NCBI GenBank assembly: GCA_021405325.1
Contig: QWII01000009.1
Location: forward strand, 151,715 to 215,714
Source: Caldilinea sp. CFX5
Lineage (GTDB): Bacteria; Chloroflexota; Anaerolineae; Caldilineales; Caldilineaceae
Length of the DNA: 64,000 nt
Direction of reading: 5' to 3'
The notes below the pieces were generated by a model. That model searched no databases. It was given only the letters and a program-made list of their open reading frames with translations, and was not told where the DNA came from. Both the position numbers and the translations under genes were made by a program. This document shows, piece after piece, positions 25,480 through 35,369 of this stretch. Every line of letters begins with the position of its first letter. The stretch's first letter is position 1.

Positions 25480-26529
25480 ATGATCAAACCACCCAAACTG
25501 CAACCGGGCGATAAAGTCGCTGTCGTTTCTCTTTCATGGGGCGGTCCTGCGCTCTTCCCGCACCGCTATCAGGCCGGCAAGGCGCAGTTAGCCGCCGAAT
25601 TTGGCGTCACGGTGATCGACATGCCCCATGCGCTGGCCGATCCGGCGTGGCTCCAGCGCAACCCCAAAGCGCGGGCGGATGATCTCATGGCCGCCTTTGC
25701 CGACCCTTCGATCAAGGCGATTATCGCCAGCATTGGCGGCGATGATTCGCTCCGCACGTTGCCCTACACCGATCTCGCGGTGATCCGCGCCAACCCGAAG
25801 ATTTTTATGGGCTACTCGGACACGGTGATTACCCACTTCGCCTGTTTCAAAGCGGGGCTGGTCTCCTTTTATGGGCCGGCGATCATGGCTGGGTTTGGCG
25901 AAAATGGGGGACTGTTTCCCTACATGGTCGATTCGGTGCGGCGCACCCTCTTTTCAGCCGACCCCATCGGCGTCATTCCCCCCAATCAAGATGGCTGGAC
26001 GGTTGAATTTCTCAACTGGGCCGACCCAGCCAACCAGCCGCGCCAACGGGCCTTACAACCTTGCACGGGCTGGCGCTGGCTGCAAGGTAGTGGCATCCAT
26101 CGCGGCCATTTGATTGGTGGCTGTCTCGAAGTCCTCGACTGGCTGCGCGGTACAGAATTCTGGCCCAGTCAGACGCAGTGGCGCAATGCCCTGCTCTTTT
26201 TGGAAACATCCGAGGATGCACCGTCACCGGAAGCGGTAGTATACTATCTCCGTACCTTTGCTGTCCTGGGTGTCTTACCCCTGCTCGCCGGCATTCTTTT
26301 TGCTCGACCCGGCGGACAGGTCGCCCCTGAAAAATTTGTTGCGTATGAGCAAGCGCTGTTGCAAGTGATTGTCGAAGAAAATGGGCTGACCGCTCTGCCC
26401 ATCATCGCCGGCATGGACTTTGGTCACACCGATCCCATGTTTGTGTTGCCACTCGGCGTAGAGGCCGAAGTGGATTGTGAGCAGCAACGGTTTACTATCA
26501 TTGAAAACGCCGTTGTCCATCCGGTTTAA
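25480..26529 (+). CDS. S66 family peptidase, MccF/LD-carboxypeptidase-like
   Basis: A 349-residue cytoplasmic serine peptidase. The N-terminus (LQPGDKVAVVSLSWGG) and the triad fit family S66: Ser113 in GYSDTV, Glu242 in FLETSED and His316 in GMDFGHTDP, close to the positions of microcin C7 immunity protein MccF as I recall (118/243/311). S66 enzymes trim muropeptides between L- and D-residues; the MccF branch cleaves toxic aminoacyl-nucleotides. The ETSE motif and length favour the MccF branch. Two APH-type kinase genes follow at 32 and 78 nt, suggesting an operon for detoxification or self-protection (inference). Confidence 0.88.
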   Translation: MIKPPKLQPGDKVAVVSLSWGGPALFPHRYQAGKAQLAAEFGVTVIDMPHALADPAWLQRNPKARADDLMAAFADPSIKAIIASIGGDDSLRTLPYTDLAVIRANPKIFMGYSDTVITHFACFKAGLVSFYGPAIMAGFGENGGLFPYMVDSVRRTLFSADPIGVIPPNQDGWTVEFLNWADPANQPRQRALQPCTGWRWLQGSGIHRGHLIGGCLEVLDWLRGTEFWPSQTQWRNALLFLETSEDAPSPEAVVYYLRTFAVLGVLPLLAGILFARPGGQVAPEKFVAYEQALLQVIVEENGLTALPIIAGMDFGHTDPMFVLPLGVEAEVDCEQQRFTIIENAVVHPV

Positions 26530-26561
26530 TGCCACCAAGAACTTTGTGCTGAGGTCGTTCT

Positions 26562-27569
26562 ATGCAACCCTTTACTTCGCTGACGCCAATGGGCCAAACT
26601 CGCCGCTTGCGTGCTGTGGCCCATGCCGCCCTCCAGCACTATGCCATTACTGTTCGCCGGCTGTCGTTGCTTACGGTGGATACCAACACCATCTTTCGCG
26701 TGGATGCCGCTAACGGTGAACGCTACGCGTTGCGGATTAGCACCCCCAGCCAGCACTCCTTAAATGACATTCGTATTGAACTGACCTGGCTGACTGAACT
26801 TGCCCGCGACCCAACCATCAACGTTGTCAAGCCGGTGGCTACTCAAGAGGGTGATTATTTGACCCAAGTAACGCTGCCGACTGTTCCCGAAACCAGGTGC
26901 TGCGTCCTCTTTCATTGGGTTCCTGGCCGCCCCTTAGCGAGCCAGGTATCGCCGGCCCATGTCTATACGTTGGGGACGATCACGGCAGCCCTGCATGATC
27001 ATGCCGGCACGGTGCGGCTGCCCCCCGATCTCACGCCGATGACGTGGCATACGGTTTTCTACTATCATCACGAGCCGGTGGTGATTGATGACCCCGCCTA
27101 TGCCGCCCTCTTTACACCAGCACGGCGGGAACTGATCCACGCCGTCGCTACGGTTGCCGAGCAAGCCCTGCAAGCACTCGCCCAGTCGCCAGCGAATCGC
27201 ATTCTGATTCACGCCGATTTGCACCTCTATAATGTGCATGTCGCGCGTGGACGCCTCTATATCCTGGACTTTGAAGATGTCCTGTTGGGCTATCCCGTGC
27301 AAGATATTGCGGTTACCTTCGCCGCGTTTCGCCGCTACCCGGACGGCGAGGCATTACAGCGCGCCTTTGAAGCAGGGTACAGTAGCCGCCGACCATGGCC
27401 TGTCCAATCCGCCAGCCAACTGACAGCCCTCATTGCCGCCCGTGACCTGATGATGATAAACTATGCTGCACAGGCGGAGGCTGATCCGGAAGCTGCCGTG
27501 GCGCGCATCTGTAGCCGGCTCATGGTTGCCCAGTCACACCTATTGCCAGAAGGGGTAGAACACCCATGA
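26562..27569 (+). CDS. APH-type phosphotransferase (SrkA/homoserine-kinase-like)
   Basis: A 335-residue kinase-like protein. It carries the nucleotide-binding N-lobe (NTIFRVDAANGERYALRIS), the catalytic HADLHLYNV (HxDxxxxN-like) and the metal-binding DFEDVLLGYPVQDIA. These motifs mark aminoglycoside phosphotransferase-fold kinases, which act on antibiotics, choline, homoserine or proteins. It resembles the product at 39717-40778 in layout (MQPFTSLTPMGQ/MKPFDTLTKRGQ). GAGG lies 7 nt before the ATG, and the MccF-like gene ends 32 nt upstream. The substrate is unknown. Confidence 0.9.
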   Translation: MQPFTSLTPMGQTRRLRAVAHAALQHYAITVRRLSLLTVDTNTIFRVDAANGERYALRISTPSQHSLNDIRIELTWLTELARDPTINVVKPVATQEGDYLTQVTLPTVPETRCCVLFHWVPGRPLASQVSPAHVYTLGTITAALHDHAGTVRLPPDLTPMTWHTVFYYHHEPVVIDDPAYAALFTPARRELIHAVATVAEQALQALAQSPANRILIHADLHLYNVHVARGRLYILDFEDVLLGYPVQDIAVTFAAFRRYPDGEALQRAFEAGYSSRRPWPVQSASQLTALIAARDLMMINYAAQAEADPEAAVARICSRLMVAQSHLLPEGVEHP

Positions 27570-27647
27570 ATGGCCTAGAGGAAAATTCGCTGTCTTTTCG
27601 AGTCGAAGCGCTACATCCGTTTGAAAAGAAATTGTTGAGTTGATGCT

Positions 27648-28643
27648 ATGCCGACACCTACCCTGCTCTTGAACCAACTGGCCTACTGTTACGGCATTGC
27701 GCCGGACCAACTCTACTGCCTGACCGATAATCCCGCCGACGGCGTCTATGGCTTTACGCACCAAGGGCAAGCTTTTGTCGTCAAAGCCGCGGTTTCCACA
27801 ACGCGGACGTTTGCTACGTTGCAAAGCCAGGTGGATTGGATCAATTTCCTGGCCGCACATGGCGCGCCCATTAGTCGTCCCATCCCATCGCCGCAGGGGG
27901 TGCTGGTCGAGCAATTGTCGCTGGATGACGCCTTGGTGTCAGCCGTCTGCTATGAACGGGTGGCGGGCGAGCGACCGGCTGTCCCGACCTTGAGTGCCGC
28001 CCAATGGCAAAGGTGGGGTCAAACTGTGGGTAAACTGCACGCCGTGAGTCTGCACTATCGGCCAGCCCCCCACCACGAGCCGCTTGAACAGTGGGACGCC
28101 AGGGCAAGCCATGACCGGGCGACTATTCCGGCGGAGCAGACGCTTGTCCTGGAAAAGTTCGACGCCTTACAGCACTATTTTCAAGCGTTGCCCACAGAGC
28201 CGCATGGCTATGGTGTGATTCATAGCGATATGCAAGCCAACAATCTCTGTCTCGATAACGGGACGCTCCGGGTCATCGATTTTGATAACTGCGCCTATCA
28301 CTGGTTTCTCATGGACATTGCCACCTCGCTCTATTTTACCTTATGGGAGCGGCCGGCCGGACAGAGCAATGCCGCCTTTGCTGCGTTTGTGGTGGAGCAG
28401 CTTTGGGCCGGGTACGCCCGTGAACACGCGCTGGACGCCGAGTGGCTGGAACGGCTGCCGGTGTTCTTAAAACTCATCGAGATGAATAGCTATGTCGCCA
28501 TCCTTGCATACAATCAAGCAGCGTTGCGTAGCGATCCGGCAGCCGTGCCGCCCAAACATCGGGCTTTGCTGAGTCGTTATCGCGACAATATTGAGCAGGA
28601 TGTGCCGTATATCGAGTCTGCCTATAATCCATGGACAAGGTGA
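27648..28643 (+). CDS. APH-type phosphotransferase
   Basis: A 331-residue member of the same fold as the preceding gene but divergent from it. Visible are VYGFTHQGQAFVVKAAV (glycine-rich loop and ATP-binding Lys), HSDMQANNLCLDNG (catalytic HxDxxxxN) and VIDFDNCAYHWFLMDIA (DFD metal site). It closes a probable three-gene unit with the S66 peptidase and the first kinase. It is convergent with the STAND regulator at 28718, with only 74 nt between the stops. Substrate unknown. Confidence 0.9.
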   Translation: MPTPTLLLNQLAYCYGIAPDQLYCLTDNPADGVYGFTHQGQAFVVKAAVSTTRTFATLQSQVDWINFLAAHGAPISRPIPSPQGVLVEQLSLDDALVSAVCYERVAGERPAVPTLSAAQWQRWGQTVGKLHAVSLHYRPAPHHEPLEQWDARASHDRATIPAEQTLVLEKFDALQHYFQALPTEPHGYGVIHSDMQANNLCLDNGTLRVIDFDNCAYHWFLMDIATSLYFTLWERPAGQSNAAFAAFVVEQLWAGYAREHALDAEWLERLPVFLKLIEMNSYVAILAYNQAALRSDPAAVPPKHRALLSRYRDNIEQDVPYIESAYNPWTR

Positions 28644-28717
28644 GTGAGTAAAGGAGTTGATCTGCCACTGGATTTCTCCTGATTGTGTCGTGATGGGCTG
28701 CTGGCACTTGAGTACCA

Positions 28718-31700
28718 CTAGGCACCAGACATTTGTAATTGGTCAAGGAGCGACTTGGCCTCGCGCAAATCCACAGAGTCAAAGCCCTCGCTGAACCAGC
28801 CGTAGCATTCCGCCAGCATCTGTCGCGCCTCCAGGCTCTTGCCCTGGGTGCGCCACAGCCGGGCCAATTGGACGGTTGCCCGCAGTTCCATGATTTTGGC
28901 CTCTTGCTCGCGGGCGATGGCGATGGCGCGCTGAAAGGAGGCTTCGGCTGCCTGCTCACCATCGATCTGTTGCAGTTGCAATGTTCCCCGCAGCAGATGT
29001 AGCTCAGTATGCGTCCAATAAATCGTGGCCCCCATCTCCAGCGCTTCGGCCACTAGGCTCAACCCTTCTTCGACCTGACCGGCTTTGCCATAGGTTTCGG
29101 CAAGCAGGGCAAGCATTGAGGGTAGGTTCAACATGAACTTCATCATTCGCGTCACTGCGATACCGCGTTGCATCTGGGCTATCCCTGCTGCCAGATCTCC
29201 CTGGGCAGCCAGCGCCCAGCCGTAGAAGGCCCTGGCCGCTTCCTCCAGTGACGCAGGCCCATGCTTCGTCGCCAGTTCAATGCAGGCCTCGGCGGCCTGC
29301 TGGGCAGCCGGCGCATCCCGCCGCCATTGATGGAGCATCGCCAGGAAGCAGAGCACGATCGTCTCGGGGTAGGGGCGATTGGTAAACCCCTGGGCTAACT
29401 TGAGCGCCTCTTGGAAGCGAAGCAGGGCCTGGTCCGCAAAGCCCAGACGCCACAAGGACAACCCTAGAAAGTTGCCGGCAACGACGCCCGGATCGTCCGG
29501 TAAAATGAAGGTGTACTCTTCTTTGGGGTCGTAGAGCGCCAGGCTTTGTTCCAGGTGGGCGCGGGCCGCAGCAAATTGACCGATGAACAACAAGGCGGTG
29601 CCCATGACCTGATGGCCACCCACTAGCAGCTTGGGATCCTGCGTTGCCTGGGCCAGTTGCCAGGCATGGACGGCCATCTCATACTGTAACCGTCCCTCGC
29701 CCCTAACCACATAAAACCGTTCGAGCGTAACCAAGGCCGGGAAGATCTGGGGGTCTTGTCCCAGCTTGGGCAGGAGGTCGCGTATCCGGCTGTAGGTGAC
29801 GGCCACCTCCGGGTCCCCAAGGCCTTTGCGGGCAACGAGTACGGCGCCCAGACTGAACAGCAAAGCGAGTTCACGTTGTACCCGCTCGGTTGTCTCGGGT
29901 AACATTGCCAACTGCGTCAGGGCCTGGCTAAAATGGCGGCTGGCCTCGAGGTAGGCTACCACGCGCACTGCCTGTTCCCCAGCCAGGGTTAGATAATCCA
30001 CCGCCTTGCGCACCAACCCTGCCGCCTGAAAATGGTACGCCAACTGCCCAGCAATCGCCGCCATTTCCCCTGGCTGGTTTCGGTGCAACGCCTCTAGCGT
30101 CTGCCCGACCGCTTCGTGTAAATAGACACGCTCGACCTGATCTAGACGATTATATAAATATTTCTGGAAGAGAATATGGTGAAAGCGATAGATGGACAAA
30201 CGTTGCGAACCTAGCTGTTGGCTACCCTGCTCTTGCACAAGGCCATGCTGTTTACTAACCTCGCCACTTAATCGACGTACCAATTCGCGTCGCTCTACCT
30301 GTTCGATCTGGGCCACGACTTCTGCCGTAAAGACCTCACCCTCGACACTGGCTACCTGTAGCGCAGTTTGCAAGGCTGCCGGTAACCGCCCCAGGCGCTC
30401 ACTGATCACACCTTCGACCCGTGCCGGCAGGGTTTTCCAGTCTAACGTCAATCCCTCCCGCCAGTAGCCTTGCTCATCTTGCACCAAATCGCCGCCTTCC
30501 TGTAAATCACGCAACATTTCGACCGTAAAGAGGGCATTCCCGCCGGTTTGCCGCCATAGCGCGTGCCGGAATTCATTCCCGAACCGGTTTGGTTGGCTAT
30601 CTAATAGTGCGTTAATAAAGTGGTGTTTGTCAGCTTGTGCTAGATCGATCTGAATCTGACCAAAGGTAGTTCGCAATTCATTGACAACGGACTCTAACGG
30701 ATGTCGTCCTCCCCCACGGCCTAGCGCTACATCGTCCGGTCGATAGATGCCGACTACCAACAGTCGACATCCTTGTAAATGTCGTCCCAAATGAAAAAGC
30801 AGGCTGAGCGAACCGTCATCTGCCCACTGTAAGTCGTCGAGCAATAAGAGCATCGGCCAGCCTTGGGAGATCGTTTGTAACACCTGCATATATTGGACGA
30901 AAAGCCCCTGCTGTTGTAAATCGGTTGTTCTGCGCCTGCTTGTCTGGCGCTCCAAGGTTGCCTTTAATCGCGTTACAATCTCGGCATAGCTGAGAGCAAT
31001 GTCATTCGCACGCGCCATGAGGACTTTACTGGCAATAAAAACATCAATCAAATCTGGTCCGGCTGCCATGATGCTCTGGATCGTGTGAGGAACCAACTCC
31101 GCTAACCGATGTGTATAGCGCTGGCTGAGAACGCCAGTGCCCGAACGCACCTCAACATCACCAACTAGCAATGCCAGGATTTCACGAAAAGGAAGGTAGG
31201 GGTCGCCGATGCCACTGTAGGCGTTGCAGTTTCCGCTAGCTACAACCAGATGAGAGTGTGCCTCCTGTGCACGGCGGGCAAATTCTTGCACCAGCGCAGT
31301 TTTGCCGCTGCCGGCTTCACCAACGACGAAAGCAACTTGTCCTTGACCGATGAGCGCCTTGTTGAGAAACGTTTCTAATTGTGCTAATTCTTGTTTGCGT
31401 GCAACAAAGAGACTCGCTTCCACATCTGCTGATAGGTAGGCGTCTACCGCCGGCCGGCCCGCGTGCAAGCTGGTCAAACGAGGCGTCGGATGTGGCACAG
31501 CAAGGTCATGTTTGGCTATCGTGTGGCTTGTCGTAGATGGTACTGGGCTGGCAACGTTACCACTGCGCGCCCGGCGCGCTAACGATAAAAGGTGTTCTAC
31601 TGCTTTCTGTTCTCCCTCTAACCCCAAGGCCGGGACAAAGACAGACAAAAGGGTCAGTTCATCGGGCAGCCGTTCATTATGTTCCAGCCGGCTGATCTGG

Positions 31701-31834
31701 CTGATGCTGTAACCGACGGCCAAGGCGAGGTCACGCTGGGTCAGTTGGGCGCGTTGGCGCAAATAGCGCAACAAGTCGCCAAAGGTGGTTATAGTGGCGA
31801 TGACATCGTGCTTGGCGGGGGCGGATCGGGCCAT
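28718..31834 (-). CDS. XRE-HTH / AAA_16 ATPase / TPR STAND regulator
   Basis: A 1038-residue multidomain regulator. Residues 17-72 form an XRE-type helix-turn-helix (LTQRDLALAVGYSISQISRL), followed by an orphan-kinase-like AAA_16 ATPase with Walker A GEAGSGKT at 172-179 and Walker B LLLLDDLQWADD. A TPR-like helical array fills about 560-1030. STAND proteins of this type are ATP-driven switches that oligomerise on sensing a ligand. The first 72 residues are about 93% identical to the regulators at 32522-35344 and 40793-43480, whereas the rest differs (AAA_16 instead of NB-ARC). CAGGAGG precedes the ATG. It is divergent from the small beta-rich gene at 32023. Confidence 0.92.
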   Translation of the reverse strand: MARSAPAKHDVIATITTFGDLLRYLRQRAQLTQRDLALAVGYSISQISRLEHNERLPDELTLLSVFVPALGLEGEQKAVEHLLSLARRARSGNVASPVPSTTSHTIAKHDLAVPHPTPRLTSLHAGRPAVDAYLSADVEASLFVARKQELAQLETFLNKALIGQGQVAFVVGEAGSGKTALVQEFARRAQEAHSHLVVASGNCNAYSGIGDPYLPFREILALLVGDVEVRSGTGVLSQRYTHRLAELVPHTIQSIMAAGPDLIDVFIASKVLMARANDIALSYAEIVTRLKATLERQTSRRRTTDLQQQGLFVQYMQVLQTISQGWPMLLLLDDLQWADDGSLSLLFHLGRHLQGCRLLVVGIYRPDDVALGRGGGRHPLESVVNELRTTFGQIQIDLAQADKHHFINALLDSQPNRFGNEFRHALWRQTGGNALFTVEMLRDLQEGGDLVQDEQGYWREGLTLDWKTLPARVEGVISERLGRLPAALQTALQVASVEGEVFTAEVVAQIEQVERRELVRRLSGEVSKQHGLVQEQGSQQLGSQRLSIYRFHHILFQKYLYNRLDQVERVYLHEAVGQTLEALHRNQPGEMAAIAGQLAYHFQAAGLVRKAVDYLTLAGEQAVRVVAYLEASRHFSQALTQLAMLPETTERVQRELALLFSLGAVLVARKGLGDPEVAVTYSRIRDLLPKLGQDPQIFPALVTLERFYVVRGEGRLQYEMAVHAWQLAQATQDPKLLVGGHQVMGTALLFIGQFAAARAHLEQSLALYDPKEEYTFILPDDPGVVAGNFLGLSLWRLGFADQALLRFQEALKLAQGFTNRPYPETIVLCFLAMLHQWRRDAPAAQQAAEACIELATKHGPASLEEAARAFYGWALAAQGDLAAGIAQMQRGIAVTRMMKFMLNLPSMLALLAETYGKAGQVEEGLSLVAEALEMGATIYWTHTELHLLRGTLQLQQIDGEQAAEASFQRAIAIAREQEAKIMELRATVQLARLWRTQGKSLEARQMLAECYGWFSEGFDSVDLREAKSLLDQLQMSGA

Positions 31835-31859
31835 AGCGCCTCCTGGTATGGACGCAACC

Positions 31860-31966
31860 TTGTCAACTTTGTCAAAAAATGTGCGGTGGTTGTCAACTCA
31901 CCTGGCAAAAAATGGCAACAGCGATAAACCAAAAGCTGCTATTCTAACGGTGCGCACAGTATATCA
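31860..31966. promoter_or_regulatory. Divergent control region with TTGTCAA and TGGCAA boxes (copy 1)
   Basis: TTGTCAACTTTGTCAAAA (31860-31877), a second TTGTCAAC (31890-31897) and TGGCAAAAAATGGCAACA (31903-31920) lie between the STAND regulator and the small beta-rich gene. A further AGTATATCACGTTC matches the sequence beyond the box in copy 2. Confidence 0.65.
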
Positions 31967-32022
31967 CGTTCAACCAGTAAGTCGTAAAAGGATCTTCATT
32001 CATCTAAGTAAAGGAGTGCATT

Positions 32023-32412
32023 ATGGCTGACACTAAACTCAGGATTACTTTCAATGACATCGAAATCGCTAGCGATGGCGATCCGGTAGGTAAAGGGCAA
32101 ATCTACTGGAATCTTAAGGTTGATGGCGCTGTTGTCACAAGTCGCTCAAGTGCAAATCCCTTGATTATCGGGAGCGGCGAAACGATCACGCTCGGCCATG
32201 CGACCACAGTCACAAAGTCCAGTGCCGCCGGTACGAAACTCACGGTCAGCGGCTCGGTGTCCGAGAAAGATAGTCTTGACAAGGACGACACAGATTCTTT
32301 CACCCACACCTACACGGCGGGTAACGACTGGGGGACGGGCAGCGCAAAACCGGCAAGGCTCGTTGACAAAAACCTAAACGTTACAGTCAATTACACGATT
32401 GACCGGGTCTGA
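32023..32412 (+). CDS. Small beta-rich protein divergent from a STAND regulator
   Basis: A 129-residue protein, no signal peptide, rich in beta strands, Thr/Ser and Asp. It is homologous by eye to the 125-residue product at 23483 (GKGxxYWxxxxDG, LTVSGSVSEKD, NDWGTG). AAAGGAG lies 7 nt before the ATG. It faces the XRE/AAA_16 regulator across a 188-bp control region holding the shared operator-like boxes, so it is the likely target. It could be a ligand- or Ca-binding effector; no family is recognised. Confidence 0.75.
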   Translation: MADTKLRITFNDIEIASDGDPVGKGQIYWNLKVDGAVVTSRSSANPLIIGSGETITLGHATTVTKSSAAGTKLTVSGSVSEKDSLDKDDTDSFTHTYTAGNDWGTGSAKPARLVDKNLNVTVNYTIDRV

Positions 32413-32493
32413 AGCAGGGGGCGCACTCGGCGAATCTGCAACGGTGCGTATGGCGCATTTCATGATAATTAGGACTTGTACGCACGACTGGCT

Positions 32494-32534
32494 CCCCCTC
32501 TCCTGAAATGATACTGCTGTTTCAGGAGAGGGGG
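32494..32534 (-). terminator. 15-bp hairpin at the end of the second STAND gene
   Basis: CCCCCTCTCCTGAAA (32494-32508) and its exact complement (32520-32534). It overlaps the stop codon at 32522 and lies between two converging genes. A degenerate AGGAC...GTCCT inverted pair about 20-30 nt outside suggests it may be part of a MITE-like element. Confidence 0.6.
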
Positions 32535-35344
32535 TTGGCGGGTGAGGCGTCTTGCATACGTCCTGATAATTCAAAAGTCAGCGCGACTTGCATTGCCTGC
32601 TCAAACGGCATGACCTGCCCCTCGATCCAGGCGGTTGCATAAGCGGAATGGCGCAGTTGCGCATAGGCCGCCGTAAGCAAAGGGCGACAGTACGCCTCCT
32701 TCCAACGATCGGCAATCGGCTTGGGACGCCGAGTAAACCGTTCGGTCACGCCAAAGAGCAGGGCGGCCAGTGCCAGTTTTCCCTGAAGACGGGCGATTTC
32801 GGCGAGACCCACCAGAGCCAGATAGGTGGAATAGATCTCCTGCTCGGCGACAGTCTGGATGGCGCGCTGAAAATTGGTCTGCGCCAGCGGCAGGTCATTG
32901 ACCGCCAGCGCCGGGTAGCCAAGCGCCACATAGCTATAGGCGACACGATGGAGATCGCCGGCGGCCTGATTACGTTGGATCGCCTGCTGGGCATGGGCCG
33001 TCGCTGCCTGGTGTTCCTGGTGCAGGTAGTGTACCAACGCCAAATCCAGATAGGCTCGACTGGCGCCACCTCCTCTGTGCCAGTCGATGCCGAGTTGCTG
33101 CCAGAGGGTCAGGCTTTCGGTCAAGGCGGCCAACGCTCCCGGCAGATCGCCCGCCACCGTCAAGATATGCCCCAGCGTTTGCAAGAGACCGGCAACCTTG
33201 GCCTGCTGTTGCAATTGCCGTTGCCGCGCCAATTGGCTTTGGCATAGCGCCATCGCCCGGGGCGGGTCAAGCAGCGCCATGCTTTCCCAGACCCAGCGAA
33301 ACGGCGAATAGCCATCTGCATCCGCGCCGACTTGGGCGGCGAGCTGATAGGTCTGCAAGGCTTGCGCCCGCTTGCCCTGCAAGACCAGGGCGTCGGCGAG
33401 ATGAAAATAAGTTCGCCCCAGGAAAAACAAGGACTGTTTTTCCTCGAACCGGTGACGCGCCTGTTGCAAATAGTCCAGCGCTTTGTCTGCTTCGCCCCGC
33501 GCCACTGCCCAGATCCCCAGCAACAAGTTGGCGAGGGCCAGCCCATCCGTTTGGTTGAACAGCGTGAAACGTTGGCGCGCCTCAGTCGCCAGATCGAAAG
33601 AGCGGGGGCTGGTATAGAAGTTCGTGAGGGCCAGCCAAACGATGCCCCAACTATATAATTCATGATCTTTGGAAGCGCTGTGTGACAGGGCGTGTTCCAA
33701 CCAGAGGCGGCCTTCGTGGAAGTTTTTCACAAATTGCCAAAATGGCCCTAAAGCTGTCGCCAGCCGCAAAGACAGGTTCCTATCGTCGGCTTGGGTGAGG
33801 CTCCAGGCAAAAGCGGCCCGCAGATTCTCCAGATCGGCCCGGACGGCGTTGAACCATTGCTCAAACCGCGCGCCCAGCAGGTTGGCCGGCAACGCTTGTT
33901 CGGCTAAGGCCAGATAGCAGGCGAAATGGCGGGCGCGCACCGTTTCTGTCTCGCCCTCTTCCCGCAATTTTTCACCGGCATATTGGCGAATTGTCTCTAA
34001 CATGCGGTAGCGGGTCGTTGCCCCCCGCTGTTCAACGATGACCAGGGACTTGTTGACCAGTTGATGCAACAGATCGAATGTCAGCGGTTGACCTTGACCG
34101 CTGTCCGCCACCTGTTCCGCCGCCGCCACCGTCCACCCGCCGGCAAAGACGGAAACAGAACGAAATAAGGCTGCCTCAGCAGGCGTGAGCAGATCATAAC
34201 TCCAATCAATCGTCGCGCGTAAGGTCTGGTGGCGGAGCAGGGCGGTGCGTCTACCGGCACTGAGCAAGGTGAAGCGATCCTGCAAACGGGCGACCAACTC
34301 AGCCAGCGCAAAACTTTTGCAGCGGGCGGCGGCCAACTCCAAGGCCAGGGGAAGGCCATCCACTTGTTGGCAGAGATGGGCAATGAGTGGGGCATCTTGG
34401 TCGGTAAAGCGCAAATCGGCTTTCGTGGCCTGGGTGCGTTCGATGAAGAGTTGCGCCGCCACATAGGGTTGCAACTGGGCCAACGACCAGGCCGACCCAT
34501 CCGGCGCAACCGCGGGCGGCGTGGCAAACGGTAAGAGCGGCCATTCATATTCGCCGGCAATATTCAACGCTTCGCGACTGGTCGCTACAATATGCAGCGT
34601 TGCTGAGGCGCACAACAGGCGATCCACCATCGCGGCGCAAGTGGCAATCAGATGCTCACAGTTGTCCACAAGCAAGAGGAGCGTTTTGTGTTGCAGATAG
34701 GCTGTCACCACTTCCAGGGGTGTACGGCCTGGCAGTTCGGGCAGTTGAAAGAGGTCCATCAAGGAGCGCGCCACCATGCCACCCTCCGTAATCGACGCCA
34801 GTTCCAGCAGCCAGACGCCGTCGGGAAAAGCGAGGGTGTTCGCAACCGCCAGGGCGAGGCTGCTCTTGCCGACACCACCCACACCTGTCAATGTGACTAG
34901 ACGCTGCGCTTGTATGAGGCGTTGTAGGGCACTGATCTCCTGGTCGCGCCCGATGAAGCTGGTCAAGCGGTGGGGCAGGGTGGGCGCGCAGCGTGCGGCT
35001 TGGGGCGCCGGGTGGTCATGGTCGGTTATCGCACGGGCTGGCGCAGGTGCAAGGGGACTGGCCTCGGCTTCCCTGCGCCCCCGACGCGCCAGGCTCAAAA
35101 ATCGCTCTACCGTTGCCGGTTCTTGTGCCAACCCCAAGGCCGGGACAAAGACGGATAAGAGGGTCAGTTCATCGGGCAAGCGTTCATTGTGTTCCAGACG
35201 GCTGATTTGGCTGATGCTGTAGCCCACGGCCAGGGCGAGGTCGCGCTGGGTCAGGTGGGCGCGTTGACGCAAGTAGCGCAGCAAGTCGCCAAAATTAGTG
35301 ATAGCAGCGATGACATCATGCTTGACGGTAGCTGATCGGGACAT
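32522..35344 (-). CDS. XRE-HTH / NB-ARC / TPR STAND regulator
   Basis: A 940-residue regulator. XRE helix-turn-helix at 17-72, a variable linker, an LTSFIGRDQE entry motif near 127, NB-ARC ATPase with Walker A GVGGVGKS at 154-161, Walker B LLLLVDNCEHL, a TSREALNIAGE sensor and GLPLALELAAAR. A winged helix and TPR-like repeats complete it (about 470-930). The ATG at 35344 is preferred over an upstream one because CCGGAGA precedes it and the N-terminus then matches its two relatives. It probably senses a ligand through the TPR part and controls the divergent operon beginning with the DinB-like gene (inference). Confidence 0.92.
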   Translation of the reverse strand: MSRSATVKHDVIAAITNFGDLLRYLRQRAHLTQRDLALAVGYSISQISRLEHNERLPDELTLLSVFVPALGLAQEPATVERFLSLARRGRREAEASPLAPAPARAITDHDHPAPQAARCAPTLPHRLTSFIGRDQEISALQRLIQAQRLVTLTGVGGVGKSSLALAVANTLAFPDGVWLLELASITEGGMVARSLMDLFQLPELPGRTPLEVVTAYLQHKTLLLLVDNCEHLIATCAAMVDRLLCASATLHIVATSREALNIAGEYEWPLLPFATPPAVAPDGSAWSLAQLQPYVAAQLFIERTQATKADLRFTDQDAPLIAHLCQQVDGLPLALELAAARCKSFALAELVARLQDRFTLLSAGRRTALLRHQTLRATIDWSYDLLTPAEAALFRSVSVFAGGWTVAAAEQVADSGQGQPLTFDLLHQLVNKSLVIVEQRGATTRYRMLETIRQYAGEKLREEGETETVRARHFACYLALAEQALPANLLGARFEQWFNAVRADLENLRAAFAWSLTQADDRNLSLRLATALGPFWQFVKNFHEGRLWLEHALSHSASKDHELYSWGIVWLALTNFYTSPRSFDLATEARQRFTLFNQTDGLALANLLLGIWAVARGEADKALDYLQQARHRFEEKQSLFFLGRTYFHLADALVLQGKRAQALQTYQLAAQVGADADGYSPFRWVWESMALLDPPRAMALCQSQLARQRQLQQQAKVAGLLQTLGHILTVAGDLPGALAALTESLTLWQQLGIDWHRGGGASRAYLDLALVHYLHQEHQAATAHAQQAIQRNQAAGDLHRVAYSYVALGYPALAVNDLPLAQTNFQRAIQTVAEQEIYSTYLALVGLAEIARLQGKLALAALLFGVTERFTRRPKPIADRWKEAYCRPLLTAAYAQLRHSAYATAWIEGQVMPFEQAMQVALTFELSGRMQDASPANPLS

Positions 35345-35369
35345 CGGGGTCTCCGGATCGCACAGATCC

